Part shown: positions 62,854 to 64,000 of the stretch, in pieces
Layout of the letters: each line of letters begins with the position of its first letter
How positions within the stretch are numbered: the first letter of the stretch is position 1
NCBI RefSeq assembly: GCF_001295975.1
Contig: NZ_LJHU01000004.1
Location: forward strand, 1-64,000
Direction: 5' to 3'
DNA from: Brevundimonas sp. AAP58
GTDB taxonomy: Bacteria > Pseudomonadota > Alphaproteobacteria > Caulobacterales > Caulobacteraceae
Length of the DNA: 64,000 nucleotides
Notes under the pieces: generated by a model
Told to the model about the DNA's origin: nothing
Database searches by the model: none
Seen by the model: only the letters and a program-made list of their open reading frames with translations
Translations under genes and position numbers: made by a program

Positions 62854-63878
62854 CAGCGCTTCTCCGCACCCTCGACCCGGAGACCGCGCACGGTCTGGCC
62901 ATCGGCGGCCTGAAGCACGCGCCCCTGCCCGCGCCGCCACCGGATGATCCGATCCTCAGGACGTCGCTGGCGGGCCTAGAGCTGCCCAACCCGATCGGCC
63001 TCGCCGCCGGTCTGGACAAGAACGCCGAGGCCCTGATCGGCCTGTCCCGCCTAGGCTTCGGCTTCGTCGAGGCCGGGTCCGTGACCCCGCGAGCCCAACC
63101 CGGCAATCCGAAGCCCCGCCTGTTCCGCCTCTCGGAAGACCGGGCCATCATCAACCGGATGGGCTTCAACAACGGGGGGTTGGAGGCCTTCGCCGCCAAC
63201 CTGTCGCGCCGCCCTTCTGGCGTCGTGGTCGGAGCCAACCTGGGGGCCAACAAGGACACGGAGGATCGCGCGGCGGACTATGTCGCCGGTCTTCGACGCC
63301 TCGCGGGCCTGTCCGACTACTTCACCGTCAACATCTCCTCGCCCAACACGCCGGGCCTGCGCGCGCTGCAGGGGCGTGAGGCGCTCGACGATCTGCTCGG
63401 CCGCGTGGGCGAAGCGCGGACGACGCCGGCGCCCGTCTTCCTCAAGATCGCGCCGGACCTGACGCCGGACGAGCTCGCCATGATCGTCGAGGCGGCGCTG
63501 GCGCATCGGATCGACGCCCTGATCGTCTCGAACACCACGCTGGACCGCCCCTCCAGCCTGCGCTCGCGCGACCGGGGCGAGGCCGGCGGCCTCTCCGGCG
63601 CGCCGCTGCGCGAGAAGGCGCACAAGGCGCTGATCCACGCCGCCGAGGCGGCGAAGGGCCGTCTTCCACTGATCGCCGTGGGCGGAATCGACAGCGGGGC
63701 GGAGGCGTATCGCCGCATCCGGGCCGGCGCCTCGGCGGTCCAGATCTACTCCGCCCTGATCTACGGCGGGCCGGGCCTGGTCGGCCGCATCAAGCGTGAT
63801 CTGGCGGCCCGTCTGCGCGCCGACGGCTTCGCCTCGATGGCCGAGGCCTCCGCCAACCCTGCGTTGACGGAGCGTTAG
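62847..63878 (+). CDS. pyrD: Dihydroorotate dehydrogenase (quinone), class 2
   Basis: 343 residues from ATG 62847 (MLTALLRTLDPETAHGL), inside the DUF952 end. The N-terminal membrane-associating helix is the class 2 feature. FMN and substrate motifs: NPIGLAAGLDKNAEA, NRMGFNNGG, NISSPNTPGLRALQ with the catalytic Ser, LKIAPDL, and VSNTT. It oxidises dihydroorotate using ubiquinone in pyrimidine synthesis. Confidence 0.97.
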   Translation: MLTALLRTLDPETAHGLAIGGLKHAPLPAPPPDDPILRTSLAGLELPNPIGLAAGLDKNAEALIGLSRLGFGFVEAGSVTPRAQPGNPKPRLFRLSEDRAIINRMGFNNGGLEAFAANLSRRPSGVVVGANLGANKDTEDRAADYVAGLRRLAGLSDYFTVNISSPNTPGLRALQGREALDDLLGRVGEARTTPAPVFLKIAPDLTPDELAMIVEAALAHRIDALIVSNTTLDRPSSLRSRDRGEAGGLSGAPLREKAHKALIHAAEAAKGRLPLIAVGGIDSGAEAYRRIRAGASAVQIYSALIYGGPGLVGRIKRDLAARLRADGFASMAEASANPALTER

Positions 63879-63937
63879 GCCGCTTCGGTCATGGTGTTTT
63901 CCGGCAGGGGCCCGTGCGCCTCATTTCGGGGACGTGC

Positions 63938-64000
63938 ATGTCGCAGGCCTATGAGGATTCGGCGCCGGACTGGACGCCCGCGATCCAGGCTCGCCGTCGC
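63938..64000 (+). CDS. Start of a further gene (cut by window edge)
   Basis: ATG 63938 begins MSQAYEDSAPDWTPAIQARRR and remains open to the window end, 21 codons. It starts 59 bases after pyrD on the same strand. Too little is visible to name the product; the absence of a stop and codon use like the neighbours support coding. Confidence 0.45.
   Translation, partial: MSQAYEDSAPDWTPAIQARRR

Noticed and set aside
1-64000. tRNA or rRNA genes
   Set aside because: I looked for GGTTCGAATCC-type arms and rRNA motifs; only isolated partial matches (such as TTCGAACC near 60425) without a cloverleaf were seen.
1-64000. CRISPR array, insertion sequence, prophage or toxin-antitoxin island
   Set aside because: No spaced direct repeats, transposase, integrase or phage structural genes. 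The XRE gene at 6368 has no toxin partner beside it.

Overview
The window is high-GC DNA from an alphaproteobacterium of the Caulobacterales, most likely Brevundimonas or a close relative. This rests on gene content and order: ppsR-maf-aroE-coaE-dnaQ-secB on one side and hemE-hemH-hemJ-rho-qor-mnmE-mnmG-rsmG-parA-parB on the other side of a 500-bp gap. That is the arrangement I know around the Caulobacter crescentus chromosome origin. Other support comes from CtrA-type TTAA-N7-TTAA boxes in the gap, parS palindromes, an NtrZ-like protein and a giant NAD-glutamate dehydrogenase of the GdhZ type. Species assignment is inference.

Layout. (1) 1-3.5 kb: the leftward rimP-nusA-ylxR-infB operon (infB cut by the window edge), with a leader that contains an intrinsic-terminator-like hairpin. 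(2) 3.5-8.5 kb: a small membrane protein, dut, coaBC, a lipoprotein, an XRE regulator and lnt. (3) 8.5-13.6 kb: the leftward chain ybeY-phoH-miaB, fur-rimI-tsaB and a NifU-domain protein. (4) 13.6-22.4 kb: a universal stress protein, the 1626-residue NAD-GDH, an AI-2E family permease, a DUF853 ATPase and a stand-alone BLUF blue-light sensor. (5) 22.5-28.6 kb: mltA, a Tim44-like protein, secB, dnaQ, coaE, aroE, maf and ppsR. (6) 28.57-29.07 kb: the probable replication origin. (7) 29.1-40.5 kb: heme genes, rho, qor, mnmE/mnmG/rsmG and parAB, with two perfect parS sites, one near-perfect parS site and two degenerate ones. (8) 40.5-48 kb: holA-lptE-leuS, a DUF3576 lipoprotein, ntrZ and nadE. (9) 48-54 kb: ftsY, yciB, a MarR regulator with a histone-H1-like tail, ccmG-ccmD-ccmC, cspA and a BrkB-family protein. 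(10) 54-61 kb: MOSC protein, prmC, xthA, rpoN-hpf-ptsN and a heat-shock unit hsp20-DUF1150 preceded by a sigma-32-like promoter and a ROSE-like RNA thermometer. (11) 61-64 kb: gloB, a methyltransferase, a SixA-like phosphatase, DUF952, pyrD and the start of one further gene.

How it fits together. Most genes left of 28.8 kb run left and most to the right up to parB run right, so transcription is largely co-directional with forks leaving the origin. CtrA boxes in the origin, parS/ParA/ParB 5-10 kb away and genes for DNA polymerase III subunits epsilon and delta make this the replication-segregation centre of the chromosome. The remainder is housekeeping: translation, tRNA modification, heme, CoA, NAD, lipoprotein and LPS biogenesis. 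I see no prophage, insertion sequence, CRISPR array, rRNA or tRNA gene, and no defence island. The most interesting material is regulatory: origin architecture, parS sites embedded in codons, the ROSE-like thermometer, the rimP leader and the BLUF sensor.
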